Assembly: GCA_023439425.1 (NCBI GenBank)
Contig: JAEXNZ010000285.1
Location: 1 to 6,757, forward strand
Length of the DNA: 6,757 nucleotides
Direction: 5' to 3'
From: Pseudomonadota bacterium
GTDB taxonomy: Bacteria > Pseudomonadota > Gammaproteobacteria > Xanthomonadales > Xanthomonadaceae
Part shown: positions 1 to 5,309 of the stretch, in pieces
How the letters are laid out: every line of letters starts with the position of its first letter
How positions within the stretch are numbered: the stretch's first letter is position 1
Program-made: the position numbers and the translations under genes
Notes under the pieces: generated by a model
Database searches by the model: none
Told to the model about the DNA's origin: nothing
Seen by the model: only the letters and a program-made list of their open reading frames with translations

Positions 1-143
1 GCGCATCAACCCCGCAAAACCACGCCCATCACGACACCCAATGTCGATACAGACCCATTACTCGCCGCACCCACCAACCCACCCCTATCATCCAAACCAA
101 GCCGCAACCTCCTGCGTATGCATCTGATGCAGGGTGTGCCTTC

Positions 144-267
144 GGAGCTTGAAATCTCCTCAACGATCCAATGTGTGACTTCCCGCGTCGGGAGGGTGAT
201 GGAATACAACACCCTTGTGGGGAATACGTCACGTCGCGTTTGGATCGTAGAGCGAATTTCAACCTCC
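144..267. repeat. Long imperfect inverted repeat (possible cruciform or RNA hairpin)
   Basis: The left arm (about 144-184) and right arm (about 220-267) are imperfect reverse complements. Shared blocks, read on the left arm, are TTGAAAT (149-155), CGATCCAA (164-171), TGAC (176-179) and TTCCC (180-184). The right arm carries their complements in reverse order, with a few substitutions and short indels. About 35 nt separate the arms. The structure could be a decayed repeat element or a folded leader RNA for the symE-like gene. No transposase is nearby. Confidence 0.55.
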
Positions 268-270
268 CGA

Positions 271-295
271 CTCCCTCGCCATACCGGCGAGGGAG
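271..295 (+). repeat. Perfect 10-bp stem hairpin just upstream of symE-like start
   Basis: CTCCCTCGCC (271-280), loop ATACC (281-285) and GGCGAGGGAG (286-295) form a perfect 10-bp stem. It ends about 9 nt before the purine-rich ribosome-binding site (304-311) of the downstream gene. There is no T-tract on either strand, so it is not an obvious intrinsic terminator. It may be a leader hairpin, part of an antisense RNA, or a REP-like palindrome. Confidence 0.6.
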
Positions 296-317
296 CACAC
301 TTCGAGTGAGGTTGCCC

Positions 318-668
318 ATGCGTAAATCCATATTTGAACAACTCACCCTCAGGCACTCAGGCTGCAGCTGGCATCAGCCGAAGAAGGTGCGGGTCTCCAG
401 AATTCGCATTCCTGCCCAGGGGTACAAAACCGGGGTCGATGTGCCGGCGGTGATGCTGCAAGGCATGTGGTTGTATGGCTGGGAATTCGAGTCCGGTGGA
501 TGGGTGAAGATCTCGGCCTCGCGGGGGAAACTCGTGCTGGAGGTGGATCACGAGGCACGGCGGAAGGCGGCGTGGTTCCGGAAGCATGGGTCTATGAAGG
601 GGTGGAAGCATCGGCGGCGGGGGATGCGGGGCTTGATACTTGCCGTCGCTCGCTGGTGGCGCAGGTAG
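318..668 (+). CDS. symE: SymE-family toxin-like protein
   Basis: A 116-residue basic protein. Residues about 28-78 match the SymE pattern: an arginine-rich lead-in, IPAQGY, then VPAVMLQGMWL (43-53), an FESGGWVKI segment (57-65) and a KLVLEV strand (71-76). SymE proteins are small AbrB-fold proteins. In E. coli SymE is an SOS-induced toxin with nucleic-acid activity whose mRNA is repressed by the antisense RNA SymR. Residues 79-116 are unusually rich in Arg, Lys and Trp and lie beyond the core fold. ATG 318 is chosen because GAGTGAGG (304-311) sits about 6 nt upstream; the open frame extends further upstream but there it runs through the inverted repeats. The family call is by motif only. Toxicity is not established, and many chromosomal SymE copies outside enterics lack a defined antitoxin. 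Confidence 0.75.
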   Translation: MRKSIFEQLTLRHSGCSWHQPKKVRVSRIRIPAQGYKTGVDVPAVMLQGMWLYGWEFESGGWVKISASRGKLVLEVDHEARRKAAWFRKHGSMKGWKHRRRGMRGLILAVARWWRR

Positions 669-685
669 TGGGCTGAACGGGGCCG

Positions 686-712
686 GGCTGGGCAAGAAGT
701 GTCTTCCCAGCC
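686..712 (+). terminator. Possible hairpin terminator after symE-like gene
   Basis: GGCTGGG (686-692), a bulged C, and AAGA (694-697) pair with TCTT (702-705) and CCCAGCC (706-712) around a 4-nt AGTG loop. This gives 11 paired positions, 18 bp after the symE-like stop codon. No T-run follows, so terminator function is uncertain; it may simply be a stable mRNA 3' structure. Confidence 0.3.
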
Positions 713-744
713 AGTGCATGCTAGCGTTCAACCCACCAACACGG

Positions 745-1185
745 ATGAGTAGCGCAATGGCTGCAGGACGCACATTTCAAGCGCTCGTCGGGCTCGTGGC
801 AGCTCTATCTTTAGCTGGATGCATGTCGGTCGGTCAGTCGGCCAAGTCCACGACTCCCTTCATCACCATTCCACCTCCCCCAGAGGGTGTGCATGAGATC
901 GTCCTGCTGGCGGCGATGCAGGGCAGGATCGTCGACAGAGATGGATGCATCGTTCTCAAATCCAAACGAGGCGAGAGTGCTGCCATCTTCGCCAGTCGCT
1001 TCAGGCTCGACCGCGCAAGTGGAACCATAAGTGATGGTGTGGAAGGAGGGCGAACGATCAAACTTGGTCAGAAGGGTCGCTTCTCAGGTGGCTCAAGTAG
1101 CCGAAGTCAGACAGCAACATGGTTGACAACGGCTTTACCCGAAGCGTGCCCTGACAGAGTGGTTCAGATCGACGAGATCAGGTGA
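745..1185 (+). CDS. Small predicted lipoprotein of unknown function
   Basis: A 146-residue protein with a lipoprotein signal peptide: Arg9, a hydrophobic segment (about 11-24), and a lipobox LAGC with the lipidated Cys at 26. The mature part is about 120 residues. It begins with a Ser/Thr/Pro linker (about 28-46, including four consecutive prolines) and contains a GRIVDRDGCIVLK stretch with a second Cys, followed by a Gly/Ser-rich segment. I recognise no catalytic motif. The start is uncertain: ATG 745 and ATG 757 are in frame and neither has a strong ribosome-binding site; both keep the lipobox. It lies upstream of, and points toward, the effector/immunity cassette, but is separated from it by about 290 bp, so they are probably not one tight operon. 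It could be an envelope lipoprotein or an orphan immunity protein; the sequence does not decide. Confidence 0.65.
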   Translation: MSSAMAAGRTFQALVGLVAALSLAGCMSVGQSAKSTTPFITIPPPPEGVHEIVLLAAMQGRIVDRDGCIVLKSKRGESAAIFASRFRLDRASGTISDGVEGGRTIKLGQKGRFSGGSSSRSQTATWLTTALPEACPDRVVQIDEIR

Positions 1186-1311
1186 ATCAAGCCAATCGGG
1201 ATACACGGCGGTGTAGGTGCAGTCGTTGTTTGTAGCCTCCCAGCGCCCGCCATCCTGCGGCATGTAGCCCCCAGCGCTACAGGGCGATCGCCGCACAACA
1301 GGTCTCAGCAT
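1135..1311 (-). pseudogene. Possible minus-strand coding remnant (58 codons)
   Basis: A minus-strand frame from ATG 1309-1311 to TAA at 1135-1137 encodes 58 residues. Its middle looks protein-like: CSAGGYMPQDGGRWEA followed by an NDCTYTAVYPDW segment, with two Cys residues and many aromatic and Gly residues. The 3' third overlaps the end of the lipoprotein gene on the other strand, and no signal peptide or ribosome-binding site was identified. It could be the displaced 3' end of a lost gene, a genuine small secreted Cys-containing peptide, or chance. I do not recognise a family. Confidence 0.25.
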
Positions 1312-1462
1312 CGCGGCCGTTCCGATCTGGGGATGTGTCTAGACAGTCAAGAGCATGATTAGCTTAAGATCAGGCATGGGGCGAATCACACCCGCGCGCG
1401 ATTCCGTTGCCTGCCCCGGACGTCGACGATTCGACGCATTGGTCGAGAGCAACAAATGGACA

Positions 1463-1468
1463 TGGAGG
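1463..1468 (+). promoter_or_regulatory. Shine-Dalgarno TGGAGG supporting a TTG start
   Basis: TGGAGG lies 6 nt before TTG 1475. It favours this non-ATG start for the immunity-like lipoprotein, because initiation here places a compact signal peptide at the N-terminus. The upstream in-frame ATGs (1355, 1376) would add more than 30 non-signal-like residues in front of it. Confidence 0.55.
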
Positions 1469-1474
1469 CTTGGC

Positions 1475-2182
1475 TTGCATCTGCTAATACGAAATACCGC
1501 AGTGCTTACCCTCCTGCTGGCGACTCAGGCGTGTGCGCGAGGGCCAGCTGCGGATAACGCGACACAGGAGAACGTAATGACAGGACAGACGCCCACTGCA
1601 GAGGCCGCGCGCGCCTCACGGGACAACGCAGCGGCAATGGCGGACGCCGCAGCACAGGAAGCCAGCAAGGCGAATCCATCCGCAATGGTGACACCCGGTG
1701 GGTACCCACCCTTGCCGCAAGGCCAGCCAGTCCAGGCAGAGACATTGGTGGACGCCATCGTTCGAATGGCCGACACGTTTGAGTCCCCGGAAGACATGTT
1801 GCCGGAGAACGTGGCGAAAGTGACTGCACTCGGTATGTCGAAGGACGACAAAGGCAAGCGGACCGGCGTGAAAGGAACCGTAGGCTCTGGTACCTACGAA
1901 TTCGCGGTCTGGAAGCCCTACGAACGCCATCCTGGCCATACGATCGAGCTCACGGTTCAGCCTGATGCATCGTGTAGTCTTTCGTTCAAATCGTTGCACG
2001 ACCCGCTCGTTGCCGCGGGCTTTACAGTCACCAAGAGCGCCCCGAGATTCAAACCGTTGGTGTTCTTTGAGCGTGTCATCCCCGGCGGGCTGGGGTTGTA
2101 CGTCGTGCTTGGCACAGACGCCCACAATGATCCCCGATGCGTGACTCAGATAACCATGGATATGGAGCCGCGTGATGGCTGA
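1475..2182 (+). CDS. Predicted immunity lipoprotein (X-Tfi-like) for the adjacent effector
   Basis: A 235-residue protein if started at TTG 1475. It has an N-terminal Arg, a hydrophobic core (AVLTLLLA, 9-16) and a Cys at 20 in a non-ideal lipobox (TQAC), suggesting export and lipidation. Residues about 24-75 are an Ala-rich linker. The remainder is a globular domain with a TGVKGTVGSGTYEFAVWKP segment, an HPGHTIELTVQPDASC segment and a C-terminal region rich in beta-strand-like sequence, with two Cys that could form a disulfide. It overlaps the downstream effector gene by 8 bp, so the two are probably translationally coupled, with the protective gene first. In Xanthomonas and Stenotrophomonas, X-T4SS effectors are commonly paired with a lipoprotein that neutralises them in the periplasm; this role is inferred here from context. 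An alternative start at ATG 1577, with AGGAG at 1566-1570, would give a 201-residue form without the signal. Confidence 0.7.
   Translation: MHLLIRNTAVLTLLLATQACARGPAADNATQENVMTGQTPTAEAARASRDNAAAMADAAAQEASKANPSAMVTPGGYPPLPQGQPVQAETLVDAIVRMADTFESPEDMLPENVAKVTALGMSKDDKGKRTGVKGTVGSGTYEFAVWKPYERHPGHTIELTVQPDASCSLSFKSLHDPLVAAGFTVTKSAPRFKPLVFFERVIPGGLGLYVVLGTDAHNDPRCVTQITMDMEPRDG
1566..1570 (+). promoter_or_regulatory. Second Shine-Dalgarno (AGGAG) before in-frame ATG 1577
   Basis: AGGAG sits 6 nt before an in-frame ATG at 1577, inside the immunity-like gene and downstream of its signal-peptide codons. Initiation here would make a 201-residue protein that keeps the Ala-rich linker and globular domain but loses the export signal. 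It is either a true internal start, the sole start, or a coincidence in a purine-rich stretch. Confidence 0.35.
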
Positions 2183-3590
2183 TCGACGCGACATTGAACG
2201 GCTGTTGCAGGATCTTGAGCAACAGCCCGGCCTTCCCAAGGGGGCCGTTCGAGACATTCGCGAGGCAATCGATACTTCGCCCTATCTGGTCGAGGTGATG
2301 AAACGTGCCATCGATATGGGCACCTTGCGTCGCCTGGAAGTATCCAACCAGCCAAATGAGAACGGGCACTACGACGCCCAGACCGGAACGGTCAGTCTCA
2401 ACGCGACGATTCTGGCCACGGGTCAGAGAACTGTCCGCCTGGACATGCTTGCGGGAACCCTCGGGCATGAGACAGGCCACGCGCTGATGGCGATCTCTGC
2501 CAGAAATACACTGAATACCTTTGCTGGGAACGTTGCTGCTGCCATCGAAGACGGCGTCCGATATGGTGATGCTGTTGTTGATGTGACACCCCACGCCAAG
2601 CGCCTGGTTCACGACTTTCGCCAGGACGAAGCGCTGGCTGAGCTGGTGAGCATGAATGCTGTGGCCAGCCGGGTGATTACGGAGACCGGCACGCTTGACG
2701 AGGCTCAGTTGTTGCGTCGGCTCCAGCCCACCACGGCTTGCGTGGTGAACGGCAAGCTCGAGCCAGGCATCCATCTTGACTCTCATGGGATGCAGATCCC
2801 CAGGGGCGGAATCGCGAGTCCTGCTGTGGAGGCCGTCGCGGTGTGTCATTTCGACAAGGGTTACGGCGGCTTGGAGGCCGGCAGCGCGCCCCGCTACAAA
2901 GACCTGTATACGGCGTACGCCGTGGGTGCTGGCTGGGCTTTGTTGAACGAACGCCCCGCATCCGCGACTCGGGTAATGCCGAGGCTTGGGTATGACCTGG
3001 CGGCGCTGGGAACCGACGTTGCCAAGCTTGAAGGCGCAGGTGTCAACCTGGGCGGGGAAGGGAAGGCGTTCGGATTTGTGGATACGTCCCACGGCCAGAA
3101 CAGGCATGTGGAGGTGAGGCAGCTGGGCCCCACGCAGCACCAACCCGATTTGCAGCTGGGTACCGGCACCGTTCGCTCCGAAGATCAACTGCTGGCCGAC
3201 AATCCAGCCCACCCGGATCATTCGACCTATTCCCGTATCCATGACTGGGTAAAGGGCACCGGGAATTGGAATGAGGTTGAGAGTCAGAATGTGAGTGCAG
3301 CGCTCTACAAGCAGCAGAGCGAGCACGAACTGGTGAAGCGGGTGGACCAGGTCACCGGTGGGCTGGGCAAAGACGGAGCGCACAATGTCTTCGCGGTCTA
3401 TGCGCCGTTTGGAGACAAGGGGCCGTTCTTCCACGCTCACGTGGATGGAAGAAGCGCGGCCCAGGAACCGGCGCAGCAGAGCCTGCAGCAGGCCGAGGTG
3501 GTTCAACAGAACCAGAGCCGCCAGCAGACGCTCGAGCAGGCACAGCAGCAAACACAGCAACAGGAGCAGGGGCCAAGAATAGCGCTCTAG
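2175..3590 (+). CDS. X-T4SS effector (X-Tfe): zinc metallopeptidase with XVIPCD secretion domain
   Basis: A 471-residue predicted toxin. An N-terminal domain (about 1-290) carries the zincin signature in TLGHETGHAL: His98, Glu99 and His102 of HExxH. A downstream DEALAE segment (151-156) could supply a glutamate as third zinc ligand, as in gluzincin-type enzymes. Residues about 345-471 match the XVIPCD: an AHPDHSTYSRIHDWV entry motif, LVKRVDQV (386-393), FAVYAP (406-411), FFHAHVDGRSA (418-428), PAQQSLQQ (432-439) and a Gln-rich tail. In Xanthomonas citri and Stenotrophomonas maltophilia the XVIPCD binds the VirD4 coupling protein and directs antibacterial effectors into neighbouring cells. The substrate (peptidoglycan peptide or protein) cannot be told from sequence. 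There is no Sec signal, as expected for T4SS cargo. ATG 2175 is chosen, with GGAG at 2164-2167; GTG 2172 is the alternative. The gene overlaps the immunity-like gene upstream. Confidence 0.85.
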   Translation: MADRRDIERLLQDLEQQPGLPKGAVRDIREAIDTSPYLVEVMKRAIDMGTLRRLEVSNQPNENGHYDAQTGTVSLNATILATGQRTVRLDMLAGTLGHETGHALMAISARNTLNTFAGNVAAAIEDGVRYGDAVVDVTPHAKRLVHDFRQDEALAELVSMNAVASRVITETGTLDEAQLLRRLQPTTACVVNGKLEPGIHLDSHGMQIPRGGIASPAVEAVAVCHFDKGYGGLEAGSAPRYKDLYTAYAVGAGWALLNERPASATRVMPRLGYDLAALGTDVAKLEGAGVNLGGEGKAFGFVDTSHGQNRHVEVRQLGPTQHQPDLQLGTGTVRSEDQLLADNPAHPDHSTYSRIHDWVKGTGNWNEVESQNVSAALYKQQSEHELVKRVDQVTGGLGKDGAHNVFAVYAPFGDKGPFFHAHVDGRSAAQEPAQQSLQQAEVVQQNQSRQQTLEQAQQQTQQQEQGPRIAL

Positions 3591-4076
3591 CGGCCGGTGC
3601 AATCGGCAATCGGGTTGGTGGAGCTGCGCACGAGACCTTTGGCGCGCAGGTGCACCATTAGGCGGCAGTGCAGCTCCAGCAATTGGCGCTCAGAAAGCTG
3701 ATCCAACTGCACCCTTGGTCGTCCGGTCGCCGGAAAACCCCCTTGGGGTCCGTCAATCGTTCATTCCAGCCAGCACCGTCGATGATCATTCCTCATCCTC
3801 TGGTTACCGGCCGAATACTAGCTACTGTTCAGCACCTTCACTCATGGCCTAACCATTGCTCTGATGAGGGTTAAGAGCCTGAACAAGCTGCGCTTGCGCT
3901 TCGTCCAAAGCGTAATGCAGGCGCGCTGAAACCCACTCAATCCAGCCTATTCACCCCCCGTTTCACAATTTCACACTCTATCGACGTCGCCGGATTTCAA
4001 CTGAATGCTGGGGAGAGCGCCTGCGGAAAACACGGCTATATTCCAGTCACCCCCAGATGAGAAGGAGAACCACCCC
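3591..4076. other. Non-genic stretch with possible decayed coding sequence
   Basis: I find no convincing intact gene here. Just after the effector stop, one plus-strand frame reads AAGAIGNRVGGAAHETFG and ends at TAG 3659-3661. A neighbouring frame then stays open until TAA 3850-3852, with protein-like stretches such as GGSAAPAIGAQKADP and PLVVRSPENPLGV. This could be a frameshifted remnant of a gene that once followed the effector, or chance in GC-rich DNA. Bases 3853-4020 show nothing I can name; the putative lpp-like promoter and ribosome-binding site lie at the right edge. Confidence 0.35.
4037..4042 (+). promoter_or_regulatory. Putative -10 box (TATATT) for the lpp-like gene
   Basis: TATATT lies 34 bp before ATG 4077 and would give a short 5' UTR of about 28 nt containing the GAAGGAG ribosome-binding site (4061-4067). 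No good -35 hexamer is visible at the usual spacing, so this is a partial match only. Confidence 0.3.
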
Positions 4077-4346
4077 ATGTTCCTGACCAAGCAGCACCTC
4101 AAGACCGCGAGCAAGCTGGGCGTTGCCCTCGTTGTCACTGCCGGCCTCAGCGCCTGCGCCACCTACAAGGATGAATTCGCCACCATCAACTCGCGCCTCG
4201 ACAACCTGGATACCAAGGTCCAGGGCGCAGCGCAGAGTGCGGAGCAGGCCAACCAGTCCGCGCAGCAGGCCAACCAGCGTCTGGATGCCATCGAAGGCCG
4301 CGTACAGCAGCTTGAGAGCGCACCCCGCCGCGTGCCGCGCGGTTGA
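4077..4346 (+). CDS. Lpp/OprI-like small coiled-coil outer-membrane lipoprotein
   Basis: An 89-residue protein with a textbook lipoprotein signal: basic n-region (Lys5, Lys9, Lys13), a hydrophobic stretch (about 14-24), and lipobox LSAC with Cys27. The mature 63 residues read as alanine-rich heptads (INSRLDNLDTKV, then repeats of the AEQANQSAQQANQ type, then LDAIEGRVQQLE), predicting a helical coiled coil as in Lpp of enterics and OprI of Pseudomonas, which trimerise and link or anchor the outer membrane. The protein ends in RRVPRG, without the C-terminal Lys that Lpp uses for covalent attachment to peptidoglycan, so any wall contact is probably non-covalent. GGAG (4064-4067) lies 9 nt before the ATG. 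A strong terminator follows within 40 bp, so the gene is probably monocistronic and highly expressed, which is an inference. Confidence 0.8.
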   Translation: MFLTKQHLKTASKLGVALVVTAGLSACATYKDEFATINSRLDNLDTKVQGAAQSAEQANQSAQQANQRLDAIEGRVQQLESAPRRVPRG

Positions 4347-4380
4347 TCCCTCCTCCACATTCGTTGAGGGATTTCTGAAT

Positions 4381-4417
4381 AGGGACCAGTGGCCGTTACT
4401 GGCCACTGGTCCCTTTT
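4381..4417 (+). terminator. Strong intrinsic terminator after lpp-like gene
   Basis: A perfect 14-bp stem (4381-4394 paired with 4401-4414) encloses the loop GTTACT, and the descending arm runs into four T residues (4414-4417). It lies 34 bp after the lipoprotein stop and about 37 bp before the L,D-transpeptidase start, so it should separate the two transcription units. Confidence 0.9.
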
Positions 4418-4453
4418 GATCACGCCGTCCTTGTTTTGAAGAGTAGTTCCCCC

Positions 4454-5185
4454 ATGCACGCACACCCCGCACGCCACGCCCTTCGCGGCGCACTCATCTT
4501 GGCACTGGCCTTTGCCGGCATCGGCGCAGCAAACGCGCAGGAAGCCGAGGTCGTCCAGCCGGCCACCTCGCCCAATGACGAGCTGCCGCAGGACCAAGCT
4601 GTGTCCGACATGGTGATTGAGCTGGCCGGTTGGGTGGTGGCCACCAAGGACACGCAGGGCTACCCCTTCGCGATCATGGACAAGGGGAATGCACAGATTC
4701 TGGTGTTCGATGGCAACGGCAAGCTGCGCGGTGCGGCCCCGGGGCTGTTTGGTTCGGCCGTAGGTGATCACACGGCACCGGCTGTCACCCATGTCGCGCT
4801 GAGCGCGATTCCGGGGAAGGACCGCACCACGCCCGCCGGCCGTTTCATCGGCGGCTACGGCCCCGCCGCCGACGCTGAAAGCGTGCTGTGGGTGGACTAT
4901 GACGCCGCTATTTCGCTGCACCCGATCCCGCCGGGCAGCAAGACCGAACGGCGCGCAGAGCGCCTGGCAACGCCCACGCCGGACGACAATCGCATTTCTC
5001 ACGGCTGCATCAATGTGTCGCCGACGTTCTATGAGGCGGTGATCCATCCCACGTTTGCCAAGGGCGGCGTGTTCTACGTGCTGCCGGATGTGGATTCGCT
5101 GGAGAAGACGTTCCCGGAGTTCGCGGCGAGCCGTGCTGGGAAGGCGGCGGATGGAGAAGGTGGCAAGCGTCACGCCAGTAACTGA
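4454..5185 (+). CDS. Secreted L,D-transpeptidase homologue (YkuD domain)
   Basis: A 243-residue protein with a Sec signal peptide: Arg7 and Arg11, a hydrophobic core (13-24) and an ANA cleavage site before Gln29. The YkuD catalytic motif is clear: His156 in SLHPIP, then SHGCINVS with Ser182, His183, Gly184 and nucleophile Cys185. The lead segment FAIMDKGNAQILVFDGNGK is typical of the first strands of the fold. L,D-transpeptidases act in the periplasm on peptidoglycan stem peptides, making 3-3 crosslinks, attaching lipoproteins or exchanging D-amino acids; which applies here is not visible. There is no LysM or other wall-binding domain. The C-terminal tail after about residue 225 is Gly/Lys-rich and probably disordered. 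ATG 4454 is chosen because it begins the signal peptide, with a modest GAAGAG about 10 nt upstream; an in-frame TTG at 4436 is less likely. A terminator precedes the gene, so it probably has its own promoter. Confidence 0.85.
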   Translation: MHAHPARHALRGALILALAFAGIGAANAQEAEVVQPATSPNDELPQDQAVSDMVIELAGWVVATKDTQGYPFAIMDKGNAQILVFDGNGKLRGAAPGLFGSAVGDHTAPAVTHVALSAIPGKDRTTPAGRFIGGYGPAADAESVLWVDYDAAISLHPIPPGSKTERRAERLATPTPDDNRISHGCINVSPTFYEAVIHPTFAKGGVFYVLPDVDSLEKTFPEFAASRAGKAADGEGGKRHASN

Positions 5186-5309
5186 TGGTTGAACGCCCCC
5201 ACCCTCAACTGCTCGCGTAAGAAGGGACTAATACGACAACGGGTTGGATGAACTTAGCGGGTTTTGGCTAGGCTTAGCAAATCGCCGAAATGCCTGCTAA
5301 GGACCTGCC

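Larger units (their letters stand above)
1..317. other. Gene-poor leader region upstream of symE-like gene
   Basis: I find no convincing gene here. The open frames on both strands have no recognisable protein pattern, and the longest minus-strand one runs across the start of the symE-like gene. Bases 1-143 show nothing structured. Bases 144-295 hold two inverted-repeat structures, listed separately. SymE genes in enterics are repressed by an antisense RNA that overlaps their 5' end, so a structured leader here could be regulatory, but I see no clear promoter on either strand. Confidence 0.5.

Noticed and set aside
171..317. Upstream extension of the symE-like frame to ATG 171.
   Set aside because: The extra 49 codons run through inverted repeats and do not resemble a protein domain; ATG 318 has a good ribosome-binding site.
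1283..1292. Palindrome GGCGATCGCC.
   Set aside because: A single short GC-rich palindrome with no arms or context; expected by chance and also inside the possible minus-strand frame.
1336..1345. 10-bp palindrome TGTCTAGACA upstream of the cassette as an operator.
   Set aside because: Short palindromes are common, it lies about 130 bp from the start, and no recognised regulator site or promoter accompanies it.
1355..1474. ATG 1355 as the start of the immunity-like lipoprotein.
   Set aside because: It would place 40 Arg-rich, non-signal residues before the hydrophobic signal; TTG 1475 has TGGAGG at ideal spacing.
2076..3602. A 508-codon open frame on the minus strand opposite the effector gene.
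   Set aside because: It is antisense to a gene with clear HExxH and XVIPCD motifs. Its own translation is Leu/His/Arg-rich without any domain pattern, as expected from an antisense shadow in GC-rich DNA.
4163..5173. A 336-codon minus-strand open frame across the lpp-like and transpeptidase genes.
   Set aside because: It spans two opposite-strand genes and a perfect terminator hairpin and shows no protein-like pattern.
5229..5237. TAATACGAC resembling the start of a T7 promoter.
   Set aside because: Only nine bases match and the rest of the promoter is absent; no phage RNA polymerase context.
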